A stretch of DNA of 10,015 nucleotides from an uncultured Oscillospiraceae bacterium (lineage in GTDB: Bacteria > Bacillota > Clostridia > Oscillospirales > Ruminococcaceae). Below, one piece after another: positions 6,460 to 10,015 of this stretch (the first letter of the stretch is position 1; the number at the start of each line of letters is the position of its first letter). Below the pieces are notes generated by a model. That model saw only the letters and a program-made list of their open reading frames with translations. It was not told where the DNA came from and did not search any database. The stretch is taken from the NCBI GenBank assembly GCA_910577365.1, contig CAJTMU010000083.1, positions 1-10,015 of the forward strand. The letters run 5' to 3'. The translations under genes and the position numbers were made by a program.

Positions 6460-6504
6460 TGGTCTGAGTGACAGGATTTGAACCTGCGGCCTCTACCACC
6501 CCAA
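6460..6504 (-). other. 3' half of a tRNA-Pro gene: attachment-site scar
   Basis: Read on the minus strand: loop TTGGGGT (6504-6498), 3' anticodon stem GGTAG (6497-6493), variable AGGCC, T-stem GCAGG and loop TTCAAAT with CCTGT, acceptor strand CACTCAG, discriminator A and CCA (6462-6460). Counting puts GGG at positions 34-36, and G72/A73 fit tRNA-Pro. The expected 5' stem (CTACC) is absent; instead unrelated AT-rich DNA begins at 6505. A 3' half with no 5' half is the classical product of tyrosine-recombinase integration into a tRNA gene. The chromosome-side flank would be to the left and the element to the right. Confidence 0.75.
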
Positions 6505-6800
6505 AGGCTTTATTTGCTTTTTGTACCGTTTAATAGTGTTTAATAAACCCTCTTATTATGCGGCTTCATGTTGCATTTCATTTAGTATCTTTTAGCGGTT
6601 TTTTGTGCGCTATCGTATCAATCGCGCACAAACGGCGCACAAAATCAAGGCTTGAAATGACCTCTACCATTTTGGCGCACACGAAAGGAAACTACAATAA
6701 AATTGCATTGGAAAGCCAATTTATGCAACTGCTTTAGATCTACCTCGAAATAGTAAAAACATCCCAAATGTGAGGCGCACAAGGTTTTACTCCCGGAGGG
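6505..6800. repeat. Element-end region with five GCGCACA heptamers
   Basis: No gene is seen. GCGCACA occurs at 6624-6630, 6635-6641, 6675-6681 and 6775-6781 on the plus strand, and as TGTGCGC at 6604-6610. Five copies of a GC-rich 7-mer in about 180 AT-rich bases, next to a tRNA scar, suggest arm-type binding sites of an integrase or excisionase. The 9-mer CCTCTACCA of the tRNA fragment (6490-6498) recurs at 6661-6669. A hairpin TTGCAT/ATGCAA with an inner TTGG/CCAA lies at 6703-6728. Confidence 0.55.
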
Positions 6801-6857
6801 CGCAAAGACTTTTGATACGAATCGAGGAACGAGTGAAGTGTCAAAAGTAACTTTGCG
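6801..6857. other. 57-bp interrupted inverted repeat: candidate oriT or element-end structure
   Basis: CGCAAAG (6801-6807) pairs with CTTTGCG (6851-6857), and ACTTTTGATAC (6808-6818) with GTGTCAAAAGT (6838-6848), a total of 18 pairs with one wobble and a 2-base bulge. The 19-base loop itself contains TCG-aggaa-CGA. It is followed by TTGGTGTTGG and another 10-bp hairpin (6871-6881 with 6890-6899). Inverted repeats beside a short GT-rich stretch are usual at transfer origins; no relaxase gene is in the window to confirm. The 82-codon plus-strand frame across 6838-7086 has no ribosome site. Apart from these structures I see nothing in 6858-7060. Confidence 0.35.
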
Positions 6858-7060
6858 TTGGTGTTGGCAGCATAAGCCGCTCTATCAGCAGTGGTTATGT
6901 GGAACATTCAGCAAGCCATTGAAAGAACCGTATTCTTTCCGAGAACCGCGAAAAACCGCCTACAAGCCGCCTTTGCTTTCGGTGTGGGATTTTCCCCCCC
7001 TCGTTATTGAAAAAGCCTCTTATACGCAAAATTTGAGCGGCTTAAACGGATATACAGAAA

Positions 7061-7080
7061 AAGCGCGGTTTCCCGCGCTT
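7061..7080 (-). terminator. Terminator of the zinc-ribbon/coiled-coil gene pair
   Basis: AAGCGCGG-tttc-CCGCGCTT is a perfect 8-bp GC-rich hairpin. On the minus strand it is followed by TTTTTCTG. It lies 26 bases past the stop of the minus-strand gene ending at 7106. Confidence 0.8.
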
Positions 7081-7105
7081 CAATAGTCTTCAATTTGTGG
7101 AGATA

Positions 7106-7336
7106 TTATGTCTCGTCTTCTTCGTCCTCTTCACGCTCTGCTTGCTCTCGCTCATATCTGATTGTGTCCAAAATGTCTTGAAGGCGGCAGCGACAATGAT
7201 CGCATATATCAACCACATTCCCCGCATTATTTTTGAACAGGGTGTAATACATTCCGGCAGGAGCAGGGCGAGCTATCCGAAATTCACCGTGATGTACGAA
7301 AAGTTCTCCACAGAGATCACATTTGTAAGCGTTCAT
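7106..7336 (-). CDS. Small zinc-ribbon-like protein with acidic tail
   Basis: The protein has 76 residues from the ATG at 7336. Two CxxC pairs, CDLC (C6, C9) and CDHC (C45, C48), about 36 residues apart, make a likely four-cysteine zinc site of ribbon or rubredoxin-knuckle type. Between them lies GEFRIARPAPAGMYYTL, and the tail is highly acidic (REEDEEDET). The ATG at 7336 is preferred because an AAAGGA site lies about 11 bases upstream; a longer frame to 7450 would run through the promoter and RNA unit at 7359-7462. Its role is unknown; small zinc proteins of this kind are common among genes of clostridial integrative elements. It follows the 91-residue gene on the same strand and ends before a clear terminator. 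Confidence 0.7.
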   Translation of the reverse strand: MNAYKCDLCGELFVHHGEFRIARPAPAGMYYTLFKNNAGNVVDICDHCRCRLQDILDTIRYEREQAEREEDEEDET

Positions 7337-7358
7337 AATTAAAATTTTCCTTTCTGTC

Positions 7359-7387
7359 TTGACAAATTCGGCGAAATGTGGTAAACT
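7359..7387 (+). promoter_or_regulatory. Plus-strand promoter with an inverted-repeat operator across the start site
   Basis: A perfect TTGACA (7359-7364), 17 bp, then TAAACT (7382-7387). ATGTGGTAAAC (7376-7386), which overlaps the -10, and GTTTACCACAT (7406-7416) are perfect 11-bp inverted arms. With one extra base the match extends to CGGyGAA on both sides. They flank the predicted start near 7394, so a repressor could bind both arms. No plus-strand protein gene follows. Confidence 0.6.
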
Positions 7388-7393
7388 GTACTT

Positions 7394-7462
7394 GTTGGGA
7401 GTGTGGTTTACCACATCTTCACCGAGAGCCTTTGCAATTCGCTGTTGCAAGGGCTTTCTTTT
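7394..7462 (+). ncRNA. Candidate small RNA of about 70 bases ending in an intrinsic terminator
   Basis: The unit starts from the promoter at 7359-7387 and ends at a hairpin AGCCTTTGCAA (7427-7437)/TTGCAAGGGCT (7445-7455), 11 pairs with one wobble and a 7-base loop, running into TTTCTTTT (7455-7462). The order promoter, about 33 bases, terminator leaves no room for a protein. The terminator T-run overlaps the stop codon of the opposite-strand gene at 7461, and the promoter lies just upstream of the zinc-ribbon gene on the other strand. It could be an antisense or trans-acting RNA controlling element genes. The 152-codon plus-strand frame starting at 7359 is the mirror of the minus-strand gene and is not counted. 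No family was recognised. Confidence 0.45.
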
Positions 7463-7736
7463 ATGCTACCGTGAAACGGCGGCACTCTGTGGGCTTGCTG
7501 TACTGCTTGTAAAGTTCCTCGTGTGTTGCCTTGAAAGCCTTGCTGTCAAAGCGGCTGGAAACTACAGTCTTGTAGCGGAGCTTGAAAACGTCTATCGTCA
7601 TTTCCTCCACGCCCTGAGCCGTCATCTCTGCCTTGAGGTCGTCCTCTATGGCTGTGATCTCGGCGGCAAGCTCGTCTGCCATTGCTTTAAGCTCTTTCAG
7701 CTCGCGTACTTTCTTGGTAAGTTCGTTCATACTCAT
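7461..7736 (-). CDS. Small coiled-coil protein of an integrative element or phage, function unknown
   Basis: The protein has 91 residues, with a long N-terminal helix (about 3-40) rich in heptad-like E, K, L and A (TKKVRELKELKAMADELAAE) and then a compact C-terminal part with FKLRYKTVVSSRFDSKAFK. The layout recalls small phage Gp157-like or single-strand-annealing accessory proteins, but that is only a resemblance. The ATG at 7736 follows GAAAGG by 9 bases; a longer frame to 7823 crosses the promoter. The promoter (7788-7816) is strong. It shares a divergent control region with the Cro/CI-type regulator. The gene before the zinc-ribbon protein and the sRNA unit lie just past its stop. Confidence 0.75.
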   Translation of the reverse strand: MSMNELTKKVRELKELKAMADELAAEITAIEDDLKAEMTAQGVEEMTIDVFKLRYKTVVSSRFDSKAFKATHEELYKQYSKPTECRRFTVA

Positions 7737-7787
7737 TGTGTTAACCTTTCTGGTGTTCGGGATTTTCCTTTCCCTTTCTGTAATTAT

Positions 7788-7816
7788 ATTATACACCATT
7801 TTTACGTGTTTGTCTA
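7788..7816 (-). promoter_or_regulatory. Promoter of the coiled-coil gene
   Basis: On the minus strand TAGACA (7816-7811), 17 bp, TATAAT (7793-7788). The spacer holds ACAC-n9-GTGT (7793-7809), a half-site pair like the palindrome at 7851-7865, so this promoter is probably repressed by the neighbouring regulator. Confidence 0.7.
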
Positions 7817-7850
7817 GCGGCAATATGCACGAACTTTGCGTGTATTATTT

Positions 7851-7865
7851 GTGTATTTTATACAC
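7851..7865. promoter_or_regulatory. Palindromic operator between divergent promoters
   Basis: GTGTAT-TTT-ATACAC is a perfect 15-bp palindrome. Further GTGT half-sites occur at 7806-7809, 7840-7843 and 7876-7879 nearby. It sits directly upstream of the -35 of the regulator promoter, as expected for an autoregulated Cro/CI-like protein. Confidence 0.55.
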
Positions 7866-7894
7866 TTGTTTTGCGTGTTCTTTTGGGGTATAAT
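7866..7894 (+). promoter_or_regulatory. Promoter of the Cro/CI-type regulator
   Basis: TTGTTT (7866-7871), 17 bp, TATAAT (7889-7894), followed by an AAAGGGG ribosome site at about 7905-7911 and the ATG at 7919. The -35 abuts the palindrome at 7851-7865. Confidence 0.65.
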
Positions 7895-7918
7895 GGTATT
7901 ATAGAAAGGGGTGATATA

Positions 7919-8146
7919 ATGCCGATAAAGTACAAAATTGACATTCTGGCAGAATTGAAAGAGGCGGGTTATTCAACATATAAGCTACGGCAGATGAAGC
8001 TATTCGGTGAGCGCAATATTCAAAAAATACGCGAGGGGGAAGTGTTAAATGCTGATAATCTCGCTAAAATCTGTGAGCTGCTCAAATGCCAACCGGGCGA
8101 TATTTTGGAGTATGTCGAGGAACAGCAAGAAAACACTGCCGAATAA
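7919..8146 (+). CDS. Small Cro/CI-type helix-turn-helix regulator (YozG-like)
   Basis: The protein has 75 residues and is almost wholly one HTH_26/Cro-type domain. It shows ILAELKEAGYSTYKLRQ, then FGERNIQKIREGEVLNADNL with the recognition helix, then the family ending AKICELLKCQPGDILEYV. Such single-domain proteins act as repressors in phages and integrative elements. The ATG at 7919 follows AAAGGGGTGAT closely; a longer frame to 7871 would include the promoter. It is divergent from the coiled-coil gene, with palindromes between them, which suggests it represses both. A strong terminator follows. Confidence 0.88.
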   Translation: MPIKYKIDILAELKEAGYSTYKLRQMKLFGERNIQKIREGEVLNADNLAKICELLKCQPGDILEYVEEQQENTAE

Positions 8147-8149
8147 CGT

Positions 8150-8191
8150 ACAAGCCGCTCAATCGTCGAGACTGAGCGGCTTGTTGTTTTT
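8150..8191 (+). terminator. Terminator after the Cro/CI-type gene
   Basis: ACAAGCCGCTCA (8150-8161) and TGAGCGGCTTGT (8173-8184) form a perfect 12-bp stem with an 11-base loop, then TGTTTTT. The same stem core AAGCCGCTC occurs in the hairpins at 8626 and 9398. Confidence 0.88.
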
Positions 8192-8219
8192 CGCATAGGA
8201 TTTTGCGGCACAATTTTTT

Positions 8220-8483
8220 TTACGGTTCATCCTTATATTCGCCTTTGTGGTCGGTAACAAGCCACGCAAGGGAACATTTTAACGACATTGAAGCCATAAT
8301 GATCTCCTCAAGCCTTAGAAGGCGGGGATTTCTTTTTCGTTCGCTAAACAGCGTCCTCGACATTCCGATTTTCTTTGCAATCTCGGTATCCGTTTTGCAG
8401 CCGTTAATAGCTCCCTGTGCACAAATATTTCGTATGACTGTTTCGCTCGCCGCTTCTATCGGCGATGGCTTTAGCTTTGACAT
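8220..8483 (-). CDS. Phage-type helix-turn-helix protein
   Basis: The protein has 87 residues. Residues about 29-60 form a clear HTH: KTDTEIAKKIGMSRTLFSER followed by KRNPRLLRLEEII, and the end (SLAWLVTDHKGEYKDEP) is charged. Proteins of this size and layout are usual as small regulators in phages and integrative elements. The ATG at 8483 is preferred over a GTG at 8492 because AGGTGAG sits just before the ATG. Its promoter overlaps a perfect 17-bp palindrome, so it may control its own expression. It converges with the regulator at 7919-8146, and the terminator between may serve both. The target is unknown. Confidence 0.78.
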   Translation of the reverse strand: MSKLKPSPIEAASETVIRNICAQGAINGCKTDTEIAKKIGMSRTLFSERKRNPRLLRLEEIIMASMSLKCSLAWLVTDHKGEYKDEP

Positions 8484-8516
8484 AATTCTCACCTCGTTTC
8501 TATTTCATTCTGTCTA

Positions 8517-8536
8517 TATTATACACTAACTGTATA
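8517..8536 (-). promoter_or_regulatory. -10 box with overlapping palindromic operator
   Basis: The minus-strand TATAAT (8522-8517) overlaps TATACA-CTAAC-TGTATA (8520-8536), a perfect inverted repeat. The -35 is poor. The arrangement suggests repression by a dimeric HTH protein, either its own product or the one at 7919-8146, whose site GTGTAT/ATACAC is similar in its TATACAC half. Confidence 0.55.
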
Positions 8537-8625
8537 TTAATTGATAAAATTATAAAACGTTTAATGGATTTATTAACCGTGTGATTTCGAGACAATAGAA
8601 CGAGATACAAACAAGACTGACTAGC

Positions 8626-8660
8626 AATAAGCTGCTCCCATATTTGAGAGCGGCTTATTT
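8626..8660 (+). terminator. Hairpin with T-rich tail upstream of the toxin-antitoxin module
   Basis: AATAAGCTGCTC (8626-8637) pairs with GAGCGGCTTATT (8648-8659), 12 pairs with one wobble, then TTTC and a further run of Ts. No plus-strand gene ends just before it; it insulates the toxin promoter, which begins 25 bases later. The stem core is shared with the hairpins at 8150 and 9398. The rest of 8537-8625 shows nothing. Confidence 0.6.
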
Positions 8661-8683
8661 TCAAAATTTTTTCAAAAACCCCC

Positions 8684-8739
8684 TTGACAAAATAGGATAA
8701 ATCCTATATAATGAATATAGGATAAAAACTATATTGAGG
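8684..8739 (+). promoter_or_regulatory. Consensus promoter and operators of the toxin-antitoxin operon
   Basis: TTGACA (8684-8689), 17 bp, TATAAT (8707-8712): a perfect consensus. The spacer contains ATAGGAT-aa-ATCCTAT (8692-8707), a perfect 16-bp palindrome. A second site, ATATAG-n8-CTATAT (8715-8734) with the half-site TATAGGAT, lies over the start. GAGG at 8736-8739 is the ribosome site for the ATG at 8746. The antitoxin most likely binds both sites to repress the operon. Confidence 0.85.
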
Positions 8740-8745
8740 TTAAAA

Positions 8746-9123
8746 ATGCAGAATAATGAAATAATATTTTACAGAACAGTGCAAAAGGAATGTCCTATGT
8801 TGGACTTTTTGAACGGCTTGGACATGAAAATGCGTGCCAAAGTGGCACGCACGGTTGATCTCCTCCGTGATAATGGCGGCGATCTTCGCGAGCCGTATTC
8901 AAAACCATTGTCGGACGGGATATTTGAATTGCGTATAAAGGTTGGAACGAACATTACGCGAGTGCTGTACTTTTTCATTATTGGCAACAAAATTGTGCTA
9001 ACACACGGCTTTGTTAAGAAAACGCAAAAAACGCCGCCTGCGGAGATTGACAGAGCGAAACGCTACAGATCTGATTATTTAAGCAGGCAGCACGAAAATG
9101 ATGAGGCTGGAAAGGAGAATTGA
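8746..9123 (+). CDS. higB: HigB/RelE-superfamily toxin (phage Gp49-like)
   Basis: The protein has 125 residues of the Gp49-like family (PF05973), whose members are ribosome-dependent mRNA interferases. The family core is clear: LRDNGGDLREPYSKPLSDGI, FELRIKVGTNITRVLYFF, then LTHGFVKKTQKTPPAEI and the closing RAKRYRSDY. The length is normal and no break is seen. The ATG at 8746 is chosen because GAGG precedes it by 6 bases; a TTG at 8734 lies inside that region. Toxin-first order with the HTH antitoxin one base downstream is the HigBA arrangement. Transcription is from the strong promoter at 8684-8712, probably repressed by the antitoxin. The gene symbol is by family, not by tested function. 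Confidence 0.9.
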   Translation: MQNNEIIFYRTVQKECPMLDFLNGLDMKMRAKVARTVDLLRDNGGDLREPYSKPLSDGIFELRIKVGTNITRVLYFFIIGNKIVLTHGFVKKTQKTPPAEIDRAKRYRSDYLSRQHENDEAGKEN

Positions 9124-9124
9124 T

Positions 9125-9397
9125 ATGGACGATATGCAGAAATATCTTGATGAGCAGCTTAAAAATCCCGAATTCAAGAAAGAGTATGACGCGTTAGAGC
9201 CTGAGTTTGCCCTTATCAGAGCGATACTCGACGCACGGCGCGAAAAAGGTATTACTCAAAAGGAACTTTCCGAACGTACGGGCATAGCACAGGGCGATAT
9301 AAGCAAGCTGGAAAATGGCAGCGCTAATCCGTCCGTAAAAACACTCAAAAGAGTAGCCGCCGCTCTCGGTAAAAAAGTTAAGATCGAGTTTGTTTAA
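9125..9397 (+). CDS. higA: HigA-type antitoxin, XRE-family helix-turn-helix
   Basis: The protein has 90 residues. Residues 1-30 are helical and charged (MDDMQKYLDEQLKNPEFKKE) and probably contact the toxin. Residues about 31-85 are a standard HTH_3 domain: ILDARREKGITQKELSERTG, IAQGDISKLENG and PSVKTLKRVAAALGKKV. It should neutralise the toxin and repress the shared promoter. AAGGAG (9112-9117) is 7 bases before the ATG, which lies one base after the toxin stop, so both are co-translated. A longer frame to 9098 exists but overlaps the toxin gene and lacks a ribosome site. A hairpin follows the stop directly. Confidence 0.92.
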   Translation: MDDMQKYLDEQLKNPEFKKEYDALEPEFALIRAILDARREKGITQKELSERTGIAQGDISKLENGSANPSVKTLKRVAAALGKKVKIEFV

Positions 9398-9433
9398 GAA
9401 TAAGCCGCTCTCCAGGTCGGGGAGCGGCTATTC
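9398..9433 (+). terminator. Hairpin ending the toxin-antitoxin operon
   Basis: GAATAaGCCGCTC (9398-9410) pairs with GAGCGGCTATTC (9422-9433), 12 pairs with one bulged A and an 11-base loop. The tail is not T-rich, so termination may be weak or the hairpin may work mainly as an RNA end-stabiliser. Confidence 0.6.
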
Positions 9434-9447
9434 ATATCCATTTCGGA

Positions 9448-9485
9448 CACCCTAAAAGGTGAGATTTCTTAGTCCCTAAAAAAGG
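9448..9485. repeat. Short CCCTAAAA repeats after the toxin-antitoxin operon
   Basis: CCCTAAAAGG (9450-9459) and CCCTAAAAAAGG (9474-9485) are near-copies 24 bp apart. The first also makes CACC-ctaaaa-GGTG (9448-9461). No gene is seen between 9434 and 9624. Confidence 0.3.
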
Positions 9486-9538
9486 CTACTTCTCAAACAG
9501 GGATAACGGCTTTTTATAGTTCGCCGCCGTAGACGCTC

Positions 9539-9624
9539 AAATTTGCGTTTTAAGGGGCATGTGCGCTTTAGAGGAATTCCATTTCCAATACACAAGCGCC
9601 GCCTTAAACGCGAAATTTAAGGGG
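9539..9624. repeat. Imperfect 20-bp inverted repeat beside the VRR-NUC stop
   Basis: The arm 9539-9558 (AAATTTGCGTTTTAAGGGGC) matches the reverse complement of 9598-9618 with one gap and a few changes. TTTAAGGGG is also directly repeated at 9549-9557 and 9616-9624, ending at the stop of the minus-strand gene. The 39-base centre has GGAATTCC. It may be a minus-strand terminator without a T-run, or a small element footprint. Confidence 0.45.
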
Positions 9625-9999
9625 TTAACGGCGATTTTGCTTTCCAAGCTCCAAATATTCAAGGATATCCCGCTGTGCTTCGTTGCAACCATAGCACACG
9701 GAAACCGCGTAGCCGCTCGCCTTAAGGCTTTCAAGCCAGCCGCACTGATAGTCGGACAATCTGCCGCGCGGCGCTTTCAGTTCGATAAACAAGCCGTGAC
9801 AGCCGCCGCGTGGAACGGGTAAAAACAGATCGGGAACGCCAGCCTTTACGCCCATTCGCTTAAACCGGGAGGCTTCACGTGCGTTTCGCTTACCGCCGTT
9901 GGGGATATGGAAAATCAGCGATAATTCGGGGAACTTGCCCGATTGTGCCGCCGCCCATTCCATAAGGCAAATTTGTTCGTTGTCCTCAATATGGTTCAT
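9625..9999 (-). CDS. VRR-NUC domain nuclease
   Basis: The protein has 124 residues, a stand-alone VRR-NUC (PF08774) of the PD-(D/E)XK superfamily. The early acidic residue is in EDNEQ (E8), then HIPNGGKR (31-38), GVPDLFLP (54-61, with D57) and FIELK (71-75, with E73 and K75); QCGWLESLKASGYAVSVCYG completes the domain. All catalytic positions look intact and the length is normal. Stand-alone VRR-NUC proteins are common in phages and integrative elements, often near a helicase or primase, and probably cut branched or junction DNA during replication or recombination. The ATG at 9999 follows GGGGTGA on the minus strand (10010-10004) at a good distance. The gene upstream lies beyond the right edge. 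Confidence 0.92.
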   Translation of the reverse strand: MNHIEDNEQICLMEWAAAQSGKFPELSLIFHIPNGGKRNAREASRFKRMGVKAGVPDLFLPVPRGGCHGLFIELKAPRGRLSDYQCGWLESLKASGYAVSVCYGCNEAQRDILEYLELGKQNRR

Positions 10000-10015
10000 C
10001 TAATCACCCCATAAT

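Noticed and set aside
6460..6504. Intact functional tRNA gene
   Set aside because: The D-arm, the 5' acceptor strand and the 5' anticodon stem are absent from the adjoining sequence.
6556..6600. Possible integrase C-terminal tail on the minus strand (KILNEMQHEAA before a stop)
   Set aside because: Only 11 codons are open before an upstream stop, too little to tell from chance, though the position beside the attachment site is suggestive.
6838..7086. 82-codon plus-strand reading frame starting with GTG
   Set aside because: The start lies inside the large inverted repeat, no ribosome site is seen, and the peptide resembles no family I know.
7359..7817. 152-codon plus-strand reading frame
   Set aside because: It is the antisense of the 91-residue coiled-coil gene, which has a promoter, ribosome site and better composition.
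9559..9822. 87-codon plus-strand reading frame
   Set aside because: It is antisense to the VRR-NUC gene, whose motifs are intact.

Overview
The window looks like low-to-moderate GC Bacillota, most likely a gut-type member of class Clostridia (Oscillospiraceae/Ruminococcaceae or Lachnospiraceae-like). Grounds: AGGAGG-type ribosome binding sites, TTGACA/TATAAT promoters, an OmpR-type two-component system beside an FtsX-like ABC transporter, a DUF6017-type replication/mobile-element protein, and gene families common in clostridial integrative elements. The genus cannot be fixed from the sequence alone.

Region 1 (1-3626, all minus strand) is a sensing/efflux locus read right to left: response regulator, sensor kinase (4-bp overlap), then a separately promoted ABC ATPase and the N-terminal third of an FtsX/MacB-like permease that runs off the left edge. 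Upstream of the ABC promoter there are three CTTGT direct repeats exactly 11 bp apart, the usual layout of an OmpR-family activator site. The regulator probably switches on the transporter.

Region 2 (3627-6459) reads as an older mobile-element remnant. It holds one intact gene, a winged-helix plus DUF6017 protein with a 46-bp palindromic tandem repeat in its linker. A decayed gene in alternating frames follows. Then come about 680 bp without a gene, which hold a promoter with a structured transcript, a 14-bp hairpin with a T-run, a GC-richer structured block (possible HEARO/omega-RNA-like element), and a long hairpin that fits the terminator of a tRNA gene.

Region 3 (6460-10015) is interpreted as one end of a second integrative element. 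The 3' half of a tRNA-Pro (probably anticodon GGG, with CCA) lies at 6460-6504 with no 5' half beside it, as expected at an attachment site. Five GCGCACA heptamers (candidate integrase arm sites) and a 57-bp interrupted inverted repeat (candidate oriT or terminus structure) follow. Small element genes come next: a zinc-ribbon protein, a coiled-coil protein, a Cro/CI-type regulator, a second HTH protein, a HigBA-type toxin-antitoxin pair, and a VRR-NUC nuclease. No integrase or relaxase is visible, so these would lie beyond the right edge.

The regulation of region 3 is dense. There are divergent promoters around a palindromic operator, an operator over the -10 of the second HTH gene, a 16-bp palindrome inside the HigBA promoter spacer, and a compact promoter-RNA-terminator unit (7359-7462) squeezed between two genes on the opposite strand. 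The best candidates for something undescribed are that small RNA, the structured block at 6015-6357, and the frame-independent palindromic repeat inside the DUF6017 gene.
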